NCBI RefSeq assembly: GCF_014681765.1
Contig: NZ_CP061501.1
Coordinates: 39,728 to 103,727, forward strand
DNA length: 64,000 nt
Reading direction: 5' to 3'
Source: Roseicitreum antarcticum
GTDB taxonomy: Bacteria; Pseudomonadota; Alphaproteobacteria; Rhodobacterales; Rhodobacteraceae
Position numbers and translations under genes: made by a program. The notes below the pieces were generated by a model, which was given only the letters and a program-made list of their open reading frames with translations, had not been told where the DNA came from and searched no databases. This document shows positions 8,110 through 17,319 of this stretch, one piece after another. The first letter of the stretch is position 1; each line of letters begins with the position of its first letter.

Positions 8110-8413
8110 TGAAACCTCCTATCGTCAGATTGAGAAGGTCCCAATCGTCCGACAGGTGCGTCAGTTCACCAAATCGCTACGCTCCCATCAGCGCGCATCA
8201 CCCGCCACAAGCGCCAATACCGCGAGAGCGGTTTCGTCCTTGTCGGCGAAGCAGACTTTCACTTCACTCCAACCAATGGCCGCTTCTATGGTGTCGGTAT
8301 GAATGGCCGTTCGGTCGACAAACACGCCCTCACTTGGATTGGGAATATACCTCGACTAACTTATGGGTGCTCATTAACATTTGGTGGGGCATGACTTGAT
8401 TGGAGATAGACAC
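8110..8413. other. Right flank of the IS91-family element, no gene
   Basis: No gene was found. The stretch must contain the promoter of the leftward recombinase-transposase pair, the origin end of the IS91 element, and the start region of the rightward decarboxylase gene. Exact ends were not visible. Confidence 0.4.
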
Positions 8414-9814
8414 GTGTCGAGCAATGAGAAACGGCCGCTTAGTGACGACGACCGCATGGCTATGGTGGCAGCCGCGCAAGAGGCCGTGGCATATCGTGCT
8501 GGCCTCAACTCATCTACGGTCAAGCCGGAGTTGAGGCCTGCCGCTTTCGCATCACAGTTCGACACAACCCTTCCCCAACAAGGCGCATCTGCATCATCTG
8601 TGATCGACAACTTGATTGCCACTGCTGGCAAGGGTCTCCAAGGTCATGCATCCCCACGGTTTTTCGGCTATGTTTGTGGTGGATCTATGCCCGTTGGGGC
8701 GGCAGCGGATTTCCTTGTGACGTCGTGGGGACAGAACGCGGCTTCTTCATGGGAAAGTCCGTCTGCAGCTGTCATCGAACAGACGGTGTGCCAATGGTGT
8801 CTAGAGCTTCTTGGCTTGCCTTTGGAGAGTGGGGTCGGAATTGTCTCAGGGGCCACGGTGGCAAATACCCAAGGTATAATTGCCGCGCGGGACACATTGC
8901 TGAAACGACAGGGGTGGGACGTTTATGAAAATGGTCTCTTCGGTGCGCCTGACGTTCCTGTCTTCTTAGGTGATGCGGCCCATTCTGCGCCAATGGCTGG
9001 CGTACGCTACGCTGGGCTCGGGCTTGGTCGCGCGACACGCCTTGCAACAGATGATCAGGGCCGTATTCTCATCGACGCGCTTCGGTCAGCGCTGGCGACC
9101 TGCAAAAATCCTCCTTTAGTTATTCTTCAGGCGGGGCAGATCAACACCGGTGCTTTCGACCCGTTCGCGGAGGCTATTCCGTTGATCCACGAGGCAGGTG
9201 GCTGGGTGCATGTCGACGGTGCGTTCGGACTGTGGGCACATGCTGTGCCCGAATTGCGGGATCGTCTGGCAGGTGTAGATCGCGCAGACAGCTGGGCCGT
9301 CGATCTGCATAAATGGCTTAACGCTCCTTATGACGCAGGGCTTTGCATCGTGCGCGACCGCGCTGACCTCGTCTCCGCGATGAGCGCGCGCGGAGACTAT
9401 TTGCCGGAGATCGGAGAAACCTGGGAGCCAAGTGAATCAACGCTCGAGCTAAGCCGCCGCGCGCGAGGCATTCCAAGTTATGCCATCATTAAACATCTGG
9501 GCGCCAAAGGTGTTCGCGCGATGATCGCGCATCATTGTGCATTGGCGACATATCTGGCGGATCGATTGGCCGCTGAGGCCGCCATCACGATCATGAATGA
9601 CGTTGTGCTCAATCAGGTGGCCATAGCCTGCGAGACCGACGAAAAGACGACGACGGTGTTAAAGAGGATTCAAGAGAAGGCAATGGTTTATCCCAGTCAT
9701 GGTGTTTGGCTGGGCCGTCAGATTATCCGTGTTTCGATCATCAACCATGCAACAGATTTCGCCGATATCGACATTCTAATCGATGAAATTTTGGAGGCGT
9801 CTAGAGGCGTTTGA
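8414..9814 (+). CDS. PLP-dependent group II decarboxylase / aspartate aminotransferase-fold enzyme
   Basis: About 466 residues of the pyridoxal-dependent decarboxylase fold. Recognisable are GIVSGATVANTQGI (cofactor phosphate site), QAGQINTGAFDP, HVDGAFGLWA (Asp pairing with the pyridine nitrogen), and DLHKWLNAPYDAG, where Lys in HKW forms the Schiff base. The C-terminal domain follows. Members decarboxylate amino acids such as Glu, aromatic residues or 2,4-diaminobutyrate; the substrate cannot be read here. GTG at 8414 is preferred because GGAG precedes it by 8 bases; an in-frame TTG at 8381 is an alternative. It stands alone next to the IS91 element. Confidence 0.8.
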   Translation: MSSNEKRPLSDDDRMAMVAAAQEAVAYRAGLNSSTVKPELRPAAFASQFDTTLPQQGASASSVIDNLIATAGKGLQGHASPRFFGYVCGGSMPVGAAADFLVTSWGQNAASSWESPSAAVIEQTVCQWCLELLGLPLESGVGIVSGATVANTQGIIAARDTLLKRQGWDVYENGLFGAPDVPVFLGDAAHSAPMAGVRYAGLGLGRATRLATDDQGRILIDALRSALATCKNPPLVILQAGQINTGAFDPFAEAIPLIHEAGGWVHVDGAFGLWAHAVPELRDRLAGVDRADSWAVDLHKWLNAPYDAGLCIVRDRADLVSAMSARGDYLPEIGETWEPSESTLELSRRARGIPSYAIIKHLGAKGVRAMIAHHCALATYLADRLAAEAAITIMNDVVLNQVAIACETDEKTTTVLKRIQEKAMVYPSHGVWLGRQIIRVSIINHATDFADIDILIDEILEASRGV

Positions 9815-10033
9815 TGATCGTCCAAACCAAGAAGAGTCGTTTTCAGGACCACGACAATAACTCAGGCACCCAACGCAAAAACTAAGGCCAAACTGCATGA
9901 GTTTCCTGAAGCGGCCATTCGTGCAAGCTGCAAAATCCTGCAATGAGGGCTCTCCCGACACCTTCGCTGCGTTGGTCGGCGATGACCGGTTCGGAAAGGC
10001 CTGTCTCATTCGCGGCGGCTACACCAAGATCAG

Positions 10034-10843
10034 TTATGGTGCCCCGCTCGATCCCAACAGGGGCGTGCCGTCCAATGCCTGCCCAAAGGTAACCCAGACG
10101 ATAGTCAGCCCCACGATTGCAGCAATCCAGACAGGGCCCCTCGCAAAAGAGGGCGTGACACGGTCGGAGAGCCACCCAATGAAGGGAAGTGTCTGAATCA
10201 AGTGGGTTGCAAAGAAATGTGGGGCCCTCAAGTCGCCGCCAGTCGTCGACCAACCCACAATCGGCAATCCTGTGGCGTCCGTCAGATCGCCGCCCACCCA
10301 ATGTCCGGTCGGGGTCAGTTGCATGCTGGACATCGCGCCAGCTGTAACAAGAGTGGCAAGCGTTCCTAGGGTTGCCCCAAGAACCACCCCCGTCCGCAGG
10401 CCCGGCCCGATCTCACTGCGGGCTCCACGCCAAATCGCGACGCCAATGATCACCGTTCCAATCATGACAACGAAAACGGCAGCCCCCATACCGTAGTAAG
10501 CGAATTCCTCCCAACGTGTGTCGCGGTTGAAATGGGAGGCGCGTCCCCGTGCCGCCTGCAGGGCGATGTAAAACAGTTCCAGCAGAACGGCCGCACAGGT
10601 GACCGAAAGCGTCCAACGGATCGTGCGGCTTTTTTGAATGTCCGCTCGCAAGAAAGATATGAAAATCAATAGAGTCACGACATGGAGTGCGAAAGACACG
10701 TTGAACTTTGTAGGTTTGGTCCAGACCGATATGCCGTTAAGCGTCCTGCCATCGAAAATGCCAGCATTCAGAGTAAGGAACGTCATTGCCAAAAGAATAA
10801 TGACAGTTAGTCGACCAAAGGAAGATGCTTTGGTTGTCTCCAT
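10034..10843 (-). CDS. Integral membrane protein of unknown function
   Basis: About 269 residues with roughly seven hydrophobic segments (LTVIILLAMTFLTLNAGIF, FNVSFALHVVTLLIFISFL, WTLSVTCAAVLLELFYIAL, YYGMGAAVFVVMIGTVIIGVAIW, VLGATLGTLATLVTAGAMSS, and two near the C-terminus). The loops carry a few conserved-looking charged residues but no named motif was recognised. The ATG at 10843 has CCGGAG about 10 bases upstream; a TTG 21 bases earlier is less likely. The gene is isolated between the decarboxylase and a repeat-bearing spacer. Confidence 0.6.
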   Translation of the reverse strand: METTKASSFGRLTVIILLAMTFLTLNAGIFDGRTLNGISVWTKPTKFNVSFALHVVTLLIFISFLRADIQKSRTIRWTLSVTCAAVLLELFYIALQAARGRASHFNRDTRWEEFAYYGMGAAVFVVMIGTVIIGVAIWRGARSEIGPGLRTGVVLGATLGTLATLVTAGAMSSMQLTPTGHWVGGDLTDATGLPIVGWSTTGGDLRAPHFFATHLIQTLPFIGWLSDRVTPSFARGPVWIAAIVGLTIVWVTFGQALDGTPLLGSSGAP

Positions 10844-10959
10844 ACGACGATTACTCCGGCTCAAATTCGACGGTCAAAACCCAATTTGATTCTATGTCCT
10901 GAACGCTTCGTAAAGCAAGCCTAAGCCCGGCCACTTCCCATCTGCGACACAAAAAGCGA

Positions 10960-11045
10960 CCGTTCATAAATGGCGCAGCATCTGTCACTTCGGGCTCGTT
11001 CCTGCCGTTAGCTGCGCGACGCATGAACGTCAGCTATACGAGTCT
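10960..11045 (-). repeat. Dispersed intergenic repeat, second copy (inverted)
   Basis: The reverse complement carries GAGCCCGAAGTG followed by GATGCTGCGCC, matching 4667-4735. It lies between two leftward genes, outside coding sequence. Confidence 0.5.
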
Positions 11046-11055
11046 CGTGCTGTTT

Positions 11056-11778
11056 TCACTGCACTGATACGGGCCGCAACATGTCATCGGTGTCCAATTT
11101 CAGGGCGCTGCGCCACAGGGGCGTCTTGAAGACGTGATGCACATGTTTGCCTTCGCGCTCTTCACGGGTCTGGACAAGCAGCCCTGCCCATTCAAGTGGG
11201 TGCAAGACGCAAGATGAGAAGGTGGCCATTTCGCGCCATCCCGCAATGTCCCAATCATGTTCCTCGCCATAGAACGCCGCGAACAACGCGCCTTCGGTTG
11301 TCCCGTGATCTGCCTCGACGTTGATCACGTTCATCCAGACATCCCACTTGCCGAATGGACGATCCTCAAAGCGCGCATAGGACGCGTGATCGATCTGGAG
11401 AATGAAGAAGGGGACCAGTTCAGCGAATAGCTTCCCCGGTGTCTGTGCCAGTTCCGTACCGCGCTTGGTCAGCCGGAATTCATCTTTGAAGTGCCGCCCC
11501 AAGCGCAAGGTGATTAAGAGGAAATGCAGGAGCTCGAGCGGCGGGAACTCGTATTCGTTAATGACTTTGTTGTAGCGGAACATCTCCTCCGCGCTGCTGC
11601 CGGGCCAGTCAAAATGCTCAACCGCCCAATGCACGAAGACGCGCTTGAACGCCTTGGTCTTTGTCAAACCAATGGCCTCGTGCTCCTGCGCGTACTGCAG
11701 CGTTAACAGCGCCGCCCGCAGCAACGGCGAGTGCTTTAGGTCAGGGTGGTCATTAGAGAGAGTGCGGAATTTGATCAT
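11056..11778 (-). CDS. Conserved hypothetical protein
   Basis: A 240-residue protein if started at the ATG at 11778 (MIKFRTLSND); a TTG at 11862 would add 28 residues of low-complexity appearance. The middle (FPPLELLHFLLITLRLGRHFKDEFRLTKRGTELAQ) reads like a winged-helix with the LTKRG turn seen in plasmid and transposon-associated proteins. The C-terminal part (LEWAGLLVQTREEREGKHVHHVFKTPLWRSAL) looks like a second winged-helix. I recall similar unannotated proteins in Rhodobacterales but no name. Function unknown. Confidence 0.6.
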   Translation of the reverse strand: MIKFRTLSNDHPDLKHSPLLRAALLTLQYAQEHEAIGLTKTKAFKRVFVHWAVEHFDWPGSSAEEMFRYNKVINEYEFPPLELLHFLLITLRLGRHFKDEFRLTKRGTELAQTPGKLFAELVPFFILQIDHASYARFEDRPFGKWDVWMNVINVEADHGTTEGALFAAFYGEEHDWDIAGWREMATFSSCVLHPLEWAGLLVQTREEREGKHVHHVFKTPLWRSALKLDTDDMLRPVSVQ

Positions 11779-11887
11779 GACGGAATGCTGCCACAAGGTT
11801 TTCGGGCAGGCCAGATCCAAAAAGGCCACCTGTTTGAGGGGGGACTCGTCAAACGTTGACAAGGCGTTGACAAGTACCGCGCAAGCA

Positions 11888-11914
11888 AAAGCCCGACTGA
11901 TTAGGTCGGGCTTT
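11888..11914 (-). terminator. Rho-independent terminator downstream of the tRNA-fMet remnant
   Basis: AAAGCCCGAC at 11888-11897 pairs perfectly with GTCGGGCTTT at 11905-11914 around a 7-base loop. It sits just downstream of the tRNA 3' end on the minus strand, as expected for a native tRNA terminator, and it could also stop rightward transcripts. Confidence 0.8.
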
Positions 11915-11939
11915 AAGCGTTTGATTTAGCGTTGTTTTT

Positions 11940-11986
11940 TGGTTGCGGGAGTAGGATTTGAACCTACGACCTTCAGGTTATGAGCC
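11940..11986 (-). other. 3' half of tRNA-fMet (attachment-site remnant)
   Basis: The minus strand reads GGCTCATAACC (anticodon loop with CAT), then the variable region, the T-arm GGTTCAAATCC, the acceptor strand CTCCCGC and AACCA with an encoded CCA. The 5' half (acceptor 5' strand and D-arm) is absent to the right of 11986, where unrelated sequence begins. The native terminator follows. This is the scar expected when a tyrosine integrase recombines at the 3' end of a tRNA: the element-side copy restores the tRNA elsewhere and a 3' fragment is left here. Confidence 0.8.
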
Positions 11987-12395
11987 TATGGACCCAGATT
12001 TTCACTAATCTTTTCAATTCAGTAGCTTAGCCTACAAGCCTTTGAAATCGCAAAACCTGATGGTCGTCGTTCGATGGAGATGCACGGATTTCGAAGGATT
12101 GTCGCGGGTTGGAGCGGACCAAAACTGCATACATGGGTTGAGGTGGCGTTGAGGTGGACAGGACGATTCTGATCTAAGCATAATCATACAGCATGCTGCC
12201 GCAGCGCATTTGACCCTCGTCTTTCCCTCGGGCGATTGAACGGACGGAGGCACCGTCAAATCCTTCACATTCGAGTGGTCTTACGTACTCAGACTTTGAG
12301 AGACCGCCCCGATCAGACCCGGTAGGCAGCCGCGTGGCTTCTTGCTCAAGTTGTGCTTTTTCCTATACACTTGCACAGAAATGAGGAGACCGCTT
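11987..12395. other. Spacer between the tRNA fragment and the SIR2 gene
   Basis: No gene was recognised. The stretch is where foreign DNA begins next to the tRNA 3' fragment and presumably contains the promoter for the SIR2-like gene. Confidence 0.4.
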
Positions 12396-13964
12396 GTGAC
12401 AGACATCACCGAACAGTTGACAAAACTCTTAGGCGACAACGCAGGTGCTCCATTCTTGTTTGTCGGATCGGGTTTTTCGCGCAGATACATCGGTCTTCCT
12501 CAGTGGGACGAGCTCCTTGCGAGCTTCTGTGGCGAAATTCGTGAATTCGGTTATTATGCGTCACAAGCCAACAACGACCTTCCAAGCGCCGCAAGCCTCA
12601 TGGCGAAGGATTTTAACGAGGTTTGGTGGAATTCAGAAAACTATGCAGCCTCCAGAGCGAGCAATAAGGCAATCGTTCGCGAATATGCTTCCGCTCTGAA
12701 AGTTGAAATCGCAGCATACCTGACCCGTCAATCTTACACACGCGTCCCTGATGAATCTCTCGCAAGGGAGCTTGCAGCAATACCGCGACTGAACGTTGAC
12801 GGAATAATAACCACAAATTGGGATATATTTCTTGAGGAGCTTTTCCCCGACTATAAGGTGTTTATTGGCCAAGAGGAATTGCTATTCTCTAATCCGCAAT
12901 CTGTAGCGGAGATTTATAAGATTCATGGTTGCGCAAGCCAACCAAATAGCCTTGTGCTGACCCAAGAAGATTATGATAGGTTTGAAGCAAAGAATGCATA
13001 CCTTGCAGCCAAGTTGATCACTATATTTATTGAGCACCCGGTCATCTTCATGGGATACAGCTTAGGTGACAAGAATATTCAAAGCATAATCTCGTCAATT
13101 GTAAGCTGCTTGAGCCAAGACAAACTCGACAAGTTTGGCAGAAATCTTATTTTTCTGCAGCGGTGCAGTCAAAATGAGCCGGGAGGCTTTCAACCATCGA
13201 TGATGGCCATTGGCGAGACCAATCTGAACATTACCGTGATTAAGACAAATGATTTCACGGAAGTGTTTGATGCGATTGAAACAACTAAAAGGAAAATTCC
13301 TTCGCGGATCCTGCGCTACTGTAAAGAGCAAATGTACGACTTAGTTCGCGACACGGAATCTCATGGAAAGCTGGCGGTTGTCGATATTGATCAGATTGAG
13401 AATAAAGACGATATTGAATTTGTCGTTGGAGTTGGAGTCGCCGGCCTTCACGAGAAGATTACACAAAAGGGATATCAGGGAATTTCCTTGGATGAAGTGT
13501 TTGATGATATTTTAGCACCTTCTTCTAAGTTCAATTCCGACGATCTTCTGAGTGGCGTGTATCCATCACTTCTCAGACGCCCAAATAAATACATACCTGT
13601 TTATCGATACCTCCGCCAATCTGGTATTGACAGTATTACGGCCCTGAAATCATCGAAGCACGGCTCTATTGAGGGTCTTATTCGGCGCTCCCAATCTGGA
13701 CGATTGGCGGGATACCAGGGGCAATATGACAGGATTTGCGTAGGAAAATCCACGCAGGAGATCATTGATCTGGTTACGCCACAAAAGGCGTCAATCCTTC
13801 TCCAGTTTCAAAATGACGACCAGATTGACATGGATGCGCTCCACACATTTTTGATTGCAAATCGAGAGAAGTTCAACTCCGAGAACTCAACCTACTCAAG
13901 TTATTTCAGAAAGCTGGCCTGCCTGTTTGATCGGCTGAAGTTTGGATTCCCCCTAACCGAGTGA
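12396..13964 (+). CDS. SIR2-family protein, probable anti-phage NADase effector
   Basis: A protein of about 522 residues. The N-terminal half carries SIR2-like NAD-binding motifs: FLFVGSGFSRRY (GxGxS-type loop), IITTNWDIFLEELF (TTN/D motif), KIHGCASQPNSLVLTQEDY (catalytic His and following motif) and VIFMGYSLGDKNI. This arrangement is found in bacterial SIR2_2 defence proteins, which deplete NAD+ on phage infection. The C-terminal half (about residues 300-520) has no named domain and may sense the trigger. GTG at 12396 is preferred because AGGAG sits 7 bases upstream; TTG at 12342 and ATG at 12381 are alternatives. Base composition is clearly more AT-rich than the neighbours, indicating transfer. 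It sits next to the tRNA scar, a usual defence-island site. Confidence 0.8.
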   Translation: MTDITEQLTKLLGDNAGAPFLFVGSGFSRRYIGLPQWDELLASFCGEIREFGYYASQANNDLPSAASLMAKDFNEVWWNSENYAASRASNKAIVREYASALKVEIAAYLTRQSYTRVPDESLARELAAIPRLNVDGIITTNWDIFLEELFPDYKVFIGQEELLFSNPQSVAEIYKIHGCASQPNSLVLTQEDYDRFEAKNAYLAAKLITIFIEHPVIFMGYSLGDKNIQSIISSIVSCLSQDKLDKFGRNLIFLQRCSQNEPGGFQPSMMAIGETNLNITVIKTNDFTEVFDAIETTKRKIPSRILRYCKEQMYDLVRDTESHGKLAVVDIDQIENKDDIEFVVGVGVAGLHEKITQKGYQGISLDEVFDDILAPSSKFNSDDLLSGVYPSLLRRPNKYIPVYRYLRQSGIDSITALKSSKHGSIEGLIRRSQSGRLAGYQGQYDRICVGKSTQEIIDLVTPQKASILLQFQNDDQIDMDALHTFLIANREKFNSENSTYSSYFRKLACLFDRLKFGFPLTE

Positions 13965-14074
13965 CTGCGTGTTCGGCGGTTGGGGCCAACATTTGATTTT
14001 GGGTACGCTGCACAGCTGCCTGTTCCGCGCCTAGGGAAGCGAGCTCTCGCCACCGGAACGCCCAACCCCTCCCC

Positions 14075-14104
14075 AATTCCGGTCTCCGCCTGCATTCCGG
14101 CCCT
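14075..14104. promoter_or_regulatory. Candidate operator upstream of the integrase
   Basis: Thirty bases (AATTCCGGTCTCC at the start, ATTCCGGCCCT at the end) match 17534-17563 at 25 of 30 positions. One copy lies 70 bases upstream of the integrase, the other 60 bases upstream of the excisionase-like gene. A shared regulator or recombinase arm-binding site is the simplest reading. Confidence 0.4.
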
Positions 14105-14174
14105 GTCGCCATGCTTAGCTTGATATGGGCGCGAATCTACGCCTCATGTCGGACGGGCAGATGGGGAGCAATCC

Positions 14175-15431
14175 ATGGTCAACAGGCTGAAACTGAATGA
14201 GAAAACCGTCCGGGAGGCCGAAAACCTGGGGCGGGATTACCAGATCTTCGACACCGACGTACGTGGGTTCTCGATCACCATCTACCCCTCGGGCAACCGG
14301 GCCTTTACGCTGGACTACCGGATCGCGGGACGGCAGCGACGGATGACCATCGGGCGCTGGCCGGAGTGGAACGCGGTCGCGGCGCGCGAACGGGCCAAGG
14401 AACTGCGGCGCGACATCGATGAGGGGATCGATCCCCTCAGTCTGCGGGAGACGTCGCGCGAGGCACCGCGGGTCAACGACATGATCGCGCGGTATCTGGC
14501 GGAACACACACCGCACCTTGCCGCCCGCAATGCAGCCGATCAACACACGATCATGCACAAGCTGGTAGCGCCCGACTGGGGCAAGAAGCTGGTTACCGAG
14601 ATCACAAAGGCCGATGTGGAAAAGCTGCTGACCAAGATCGCCGCTGGCCGCGCCCGGCCCTCGAAGGCCAAGCCGAACAATCGGGCGCGCAAGCTGCAGG
14701 GGCCTAAGCCCACGCCGGTGCGCGCCAACCGGGTGGGTGAGGTGCTGCGCAAAATGTTCACGCTGGCCATCGACTGGGGCATGCGCGCCGACAATCCCGC
14801 CAGCGGCTTCCGCCGCCGGATCGAAGATGAACGCGAGCGGTTCCTGACGCCGGAAGAAATCGGGCGGCTGGCCAAGGCACTGGATGCGGCCAAGGATCAG
14901 CGTGCGGCGGGGATTATCCGGCTCTGCATGCTGACCGGCGCGCGGTCGGGCGAGGTGCGTCAGGCGCGGTTTGAACAGTTCAACCTTGACCTCGGCAGCT
15001 GGTCAAAACCTGCCGCGACCACCAAGCAGCGCAAGATCCACCGTATTCCGATCTCGGGCGATGTGGCGGCCATCGTGCGCGAGCGGTCACTGCTGGTGCC
15101 GCGCGGCAATCCGTGGCTCTTTCCCGGCGACACGCCCGGCCAGCCGGTCAAGGAAATCCGCCGGTTCTGGATCGGAATCCAGACCGAGGCCAATCTGCCC
15201 GACGTCCGGATCCACGACTTGCGCCACACCTTTGCATCGCTGTTGGTCAGCGGCGGGGCCTCGTTGGAAATGATCGGCAAGCTGCTGGGCCATACGCAGA
15301 TGCAAACGACCCAGCGCTATGCCCATCTGATGGACTCGCCCCTGCGCGACGGGGTCAATGCCGTTGCCAGCATCTTCCGGCCCCGGCCGCAGTTGGTGCA
15401 TGACGCCGATCAGGACCACAAAAGCGCCTGA
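14175..15431 (+). CDS. int: Prophage tyrosine integrase (P4-like, DUF4102 N-terminus)
   Basis: A 418-residue integrase. The N-terminal arm-binding domain is of the DUF4102 kind (VRGFSITIYPSGNRAFTLDYRIAGRQRRMTIG), then a core-binding region (PRVNDMIARYLAEHTPHLA), then the catalytic domain. That domain has Arg in TGARSGEVRQA, Lys in the KQRKIHRIPIS beta-hairpin, HDLRHTFAS, LLGHTQMQTT and Tyr in QRYAHL. All catalytic residues are present. Enzymes of this class recombine at tRNA 3' ends, which fits the tRNA-fMet remnant about 2.2 kb to the left, although the SIR2 gene lies between. It heads the prophage early region and is probably controlled from the shared 30-base site upstream. Confidence 0.92.
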   Translation: MVNRLKLNEKTVREAENLGRDYQIFDTDVRGFSITIYPSGNRAFTLDYRIAGRQRRMTIGRWPEWNAVAARERAKELRRDIDEGIDPLSLRETSREAPRVNDMIARYLAEHTPHLAARNAADQHTIMHKLVAPDWGKKLVTEITKADVEKLLTKIAAGRARPSKAKPNNRARKLQGPKPTPVRANRVGEVLRKMFTLAIDWGMRADNPASGFRRRIEDERERFLTPEEIGRLAKALDAAKDQRAAGIIRLCMLTGARSGEVRQARFEQFNLDLGSWSKPAATTKQRKIHRIPISGDVAAIVRERSLLVPRGNPWLFPGDTPGQPVKEIRRFWIGIQTEANLPDVRIHDLRHTFASLLVSGGASLEMIGKLLGHTQMQTTQRYAHLMDSPLRDGVNAVASIFRPRPQLVHDADQDHKSA

Positions 15432-15450
15432 TCGGGTCAAACTTGTCGCC

Positions 15451-16047
15451 TCATTCCTTTTCGCGCAGCGCGCGCCAGATCGGCGCGATCTTCTTGCGCG
15501 TCGTACTTTCCTCCGGAATCTCGCCCGTGGGCGAGTTCTGGGCAAACCAGTCCTGCACCTCGGCGATCAGATCGGCCTGCGTTGCAGGCACGCCATGGTC
15601 GTTGATGCGGCGGAACAGCATGATGTTCATGCCCTCCCAATCGTAACGCGGGGCCGAGCCAGGCGACACGAAGTGGCGGCGCAGCAAATCGCGCTCGTCC
15701 TCGAACTTCTGCACCTCCTCGGCCAGCAGCATCAGATCGGTGATCTTGATCAATACGCCATCCGCCGGTTCGGTGATGTATTGCCATTCCGTACTGCCCT
15801 GCGGCCGGATCCGGAACACCCGGCATTCCTCGTCGCTCGGGCCATGACGGCGGAACATCCGCATCATGTCGGCGGCGGTAACCACCACGATCCCGGCCAC
15901 CGGCTGCTTGCCACAGATCACCGAGGCGATGCTGGTGACAAGGGTCAGATGGTCGGTCGCCGCCCATCCTGCCAGATCGGCAGCGGCACAACCCCAACGG
16001 GCGGATGTTTCGGTAAGGGAATAGAAGGCTCTTGGTGGCAGGGTCAT
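15451..16047 (-). CDS. Conserved hypothetical phage protein
   Basis: A 198-residue protein read leftward, convergent with the integrase and divergent from the WYL regulator. The N-terminus (FYSLTETSARWGCAAADLAGWAATDHLTL) looks like a MerR/excisionase-type helix-turn-helix. The C-terminus (AEVQDWFAQNSPTGEIPEESTTRKKIAPIWRAL) resembles a domain seen near phage genes with the TRKKIxPIWRAL pattern. I do not know a functional name. It may be a DNA-binding protein acting at the divergent promoter region 16048-16320. Confidence 0.6.
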   Translation of the reverse strand: MTLPPRAFYSLTETSARWGCAAADLAGWAATDHLTLVTSIASVICGKQPVAGIVVVTAADMMRMFRRHGPSDEECRVFRIRPQGSTEWQYITEPADGVLIKITDLMLLAEEVQKFEDERDLLRRHFVSPGSAPRYDWEGMNIMLFRRINDHGVPATQADLIAEVQDWFAQNSPTGEIPEESTTRKKIAPIWRALREKE

Positions 16048-16320
16048 GGCTGGTACGTCCTTTCTTCATTCAGCAATACCCGGGCCAGTACCGGGCATGG
16101 CAGGGATCGCGTTCCCGACCAGCGGCTTGCCAACCTGCTCGCCATCCAGAAACACGCCTCAAGGTGTCTTCAATCGGCCATGTCTGGAGAACCGGGTGAA
16201 ATGCACCTCGTTTATCTGAAACACGCACAGGTAGAATCGGCTTGAGCTGACCAAGACAGCTATTCTTGTTTTAGGCGAATTGTCGTTAACATCCCTGTCA
16301 GGTTCGGTCAGGGATTGAAG

Positions 16321-17319
16321 ATGGATAACAAAAGGCTGGGCAAGGCCCTCGACATCATGCGTCTGGCGGAAGAGGCCGCGGCACGGCCCGGTGGCATCAG
16401 CCTGGTGCAGATCGTGGAGACCTTCGGCGTGACCCTGCGCACGGCGCAGCGCATGTCACGCGCGCTGGAGGTCGCCTTCCCGATGGTCCAAACCCGGACC
16501 GACCAAGCCCGGCGCAAGTGGTGGCAGTTGCCTGACAGCCGCCTGCTGCACATGCAGGGTATCCGCGACAGCGAGCTGTCGGCGCTTGAAATGGGCATCC
16601 GGCGCGCGGAACGCGACGGGGCAGCGACAGAGGTCACGGCACTGACATCGCTGCGCAACCGCCTGCTGGCGACGATGCCGCCGACCTTTGCCCGGCGTGC
16701 CGAGGTGGATGCCGAGGCGGTGCTGGAAGCACGGGGCCACGCCTGCCGCCCCGGACCCCGCGCGCAGTATTCTGCCCATGTTCTGGGCGTGATCGACGCT
16801 GCGCTGAAAGGCCCCTTCACCATGCAAATCGACTATGCAGCGGCGCAGGATACCGCGCCACGGTCGCGGCCGATCGAACCTTATGGCGTGCTGTTCGGCA
16901 TGCGTGGATATCTGATTGCCCGCGAAATCGGTAACAGCAAGTATCGCCATTACCGTCTGGATCGGATTGCAAGTGCCAGCCTGCTGCAGAATTCCTTCCT
17001 GCGCGATCCCGACTTCGATCTTGGCAAACACGCGGCCCGGGCGTTCGGGTCATTCCATTCCGATGCAGAATATGGGCCAGTGGAATGGCGATTTGCGCCT
17101 TCAGCGGCCGGGGTCGCGCGGACCTTCATCTTCCATCCTGACCAGCACATGCAGGATGAGGCCGACGGCAGCCTGACCGTCCGGTTCAGCGCTGGGGGCT
17201 GGCTGGAAATGGCCTGGCACCTCTATCAATGGGGCGATGCTGTCGAGGTGATCTCCCCGCCTGAAGTGCGCAGCCTCGTCGATGCTTACCGCCGCAGCGA
17301 TTTTCCCGCCTTGCCCTGA
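16321..17319 (+). CDS. WYL-domain transcriptional regulator of the prophage
   Basis: About 332 residues. The N-terminal winged helix is LVQIVETFGVTLRTAQRMSRALEVAF. A WYL domain follows (TMQIDYAAAQDTAPRSRPIEPYGVLFGMRGYLIAREIGNSKYRHYRLDRIASA), with the aromatic/arginine signature of ligand-sensing WYL proteins, and a WCX-like C-terminal extension (LEMAWHLYQWGDAVEVISP). Such regulators control DNA-damage, defence and mobile-element genes. ATG at 16321 is chosen over a TTG six bases earlier. It is divergent from the hypothetical at 15451-16047, so both probably share a control region. It is the likely candidate for the prophage repressor, which is inference. Confidence 0.8.
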   Translation: MDNKRLGKALDIMRLAEEAAARPGGISLVQIVETFGVTLRTAQRMSRALEVAFPMVQTRTDQARRKWWQLPDSRLLHMQGIRDSELSALEMGIRRAERDGAATEVTALTSLRNRLLATMPPTFARRAEVDAEAVLEARGHACRPGPRAQYSAHVLGVIDAALKGPFTMQIDYAAAQDTAPRSRPIEPYGVLFGMRGYLIAREIGNSKYRHYRLDRIASASLLQNSFLRDPDFDLGKHAARAFGSFHSDAEYGPVEWRFAPSAAGVARTFIFHPDQHMQDEADGSLTVRFSAGGWLEMAWHLYQWGDAVEVISPPEVRSLVDAYRRSDFPALP

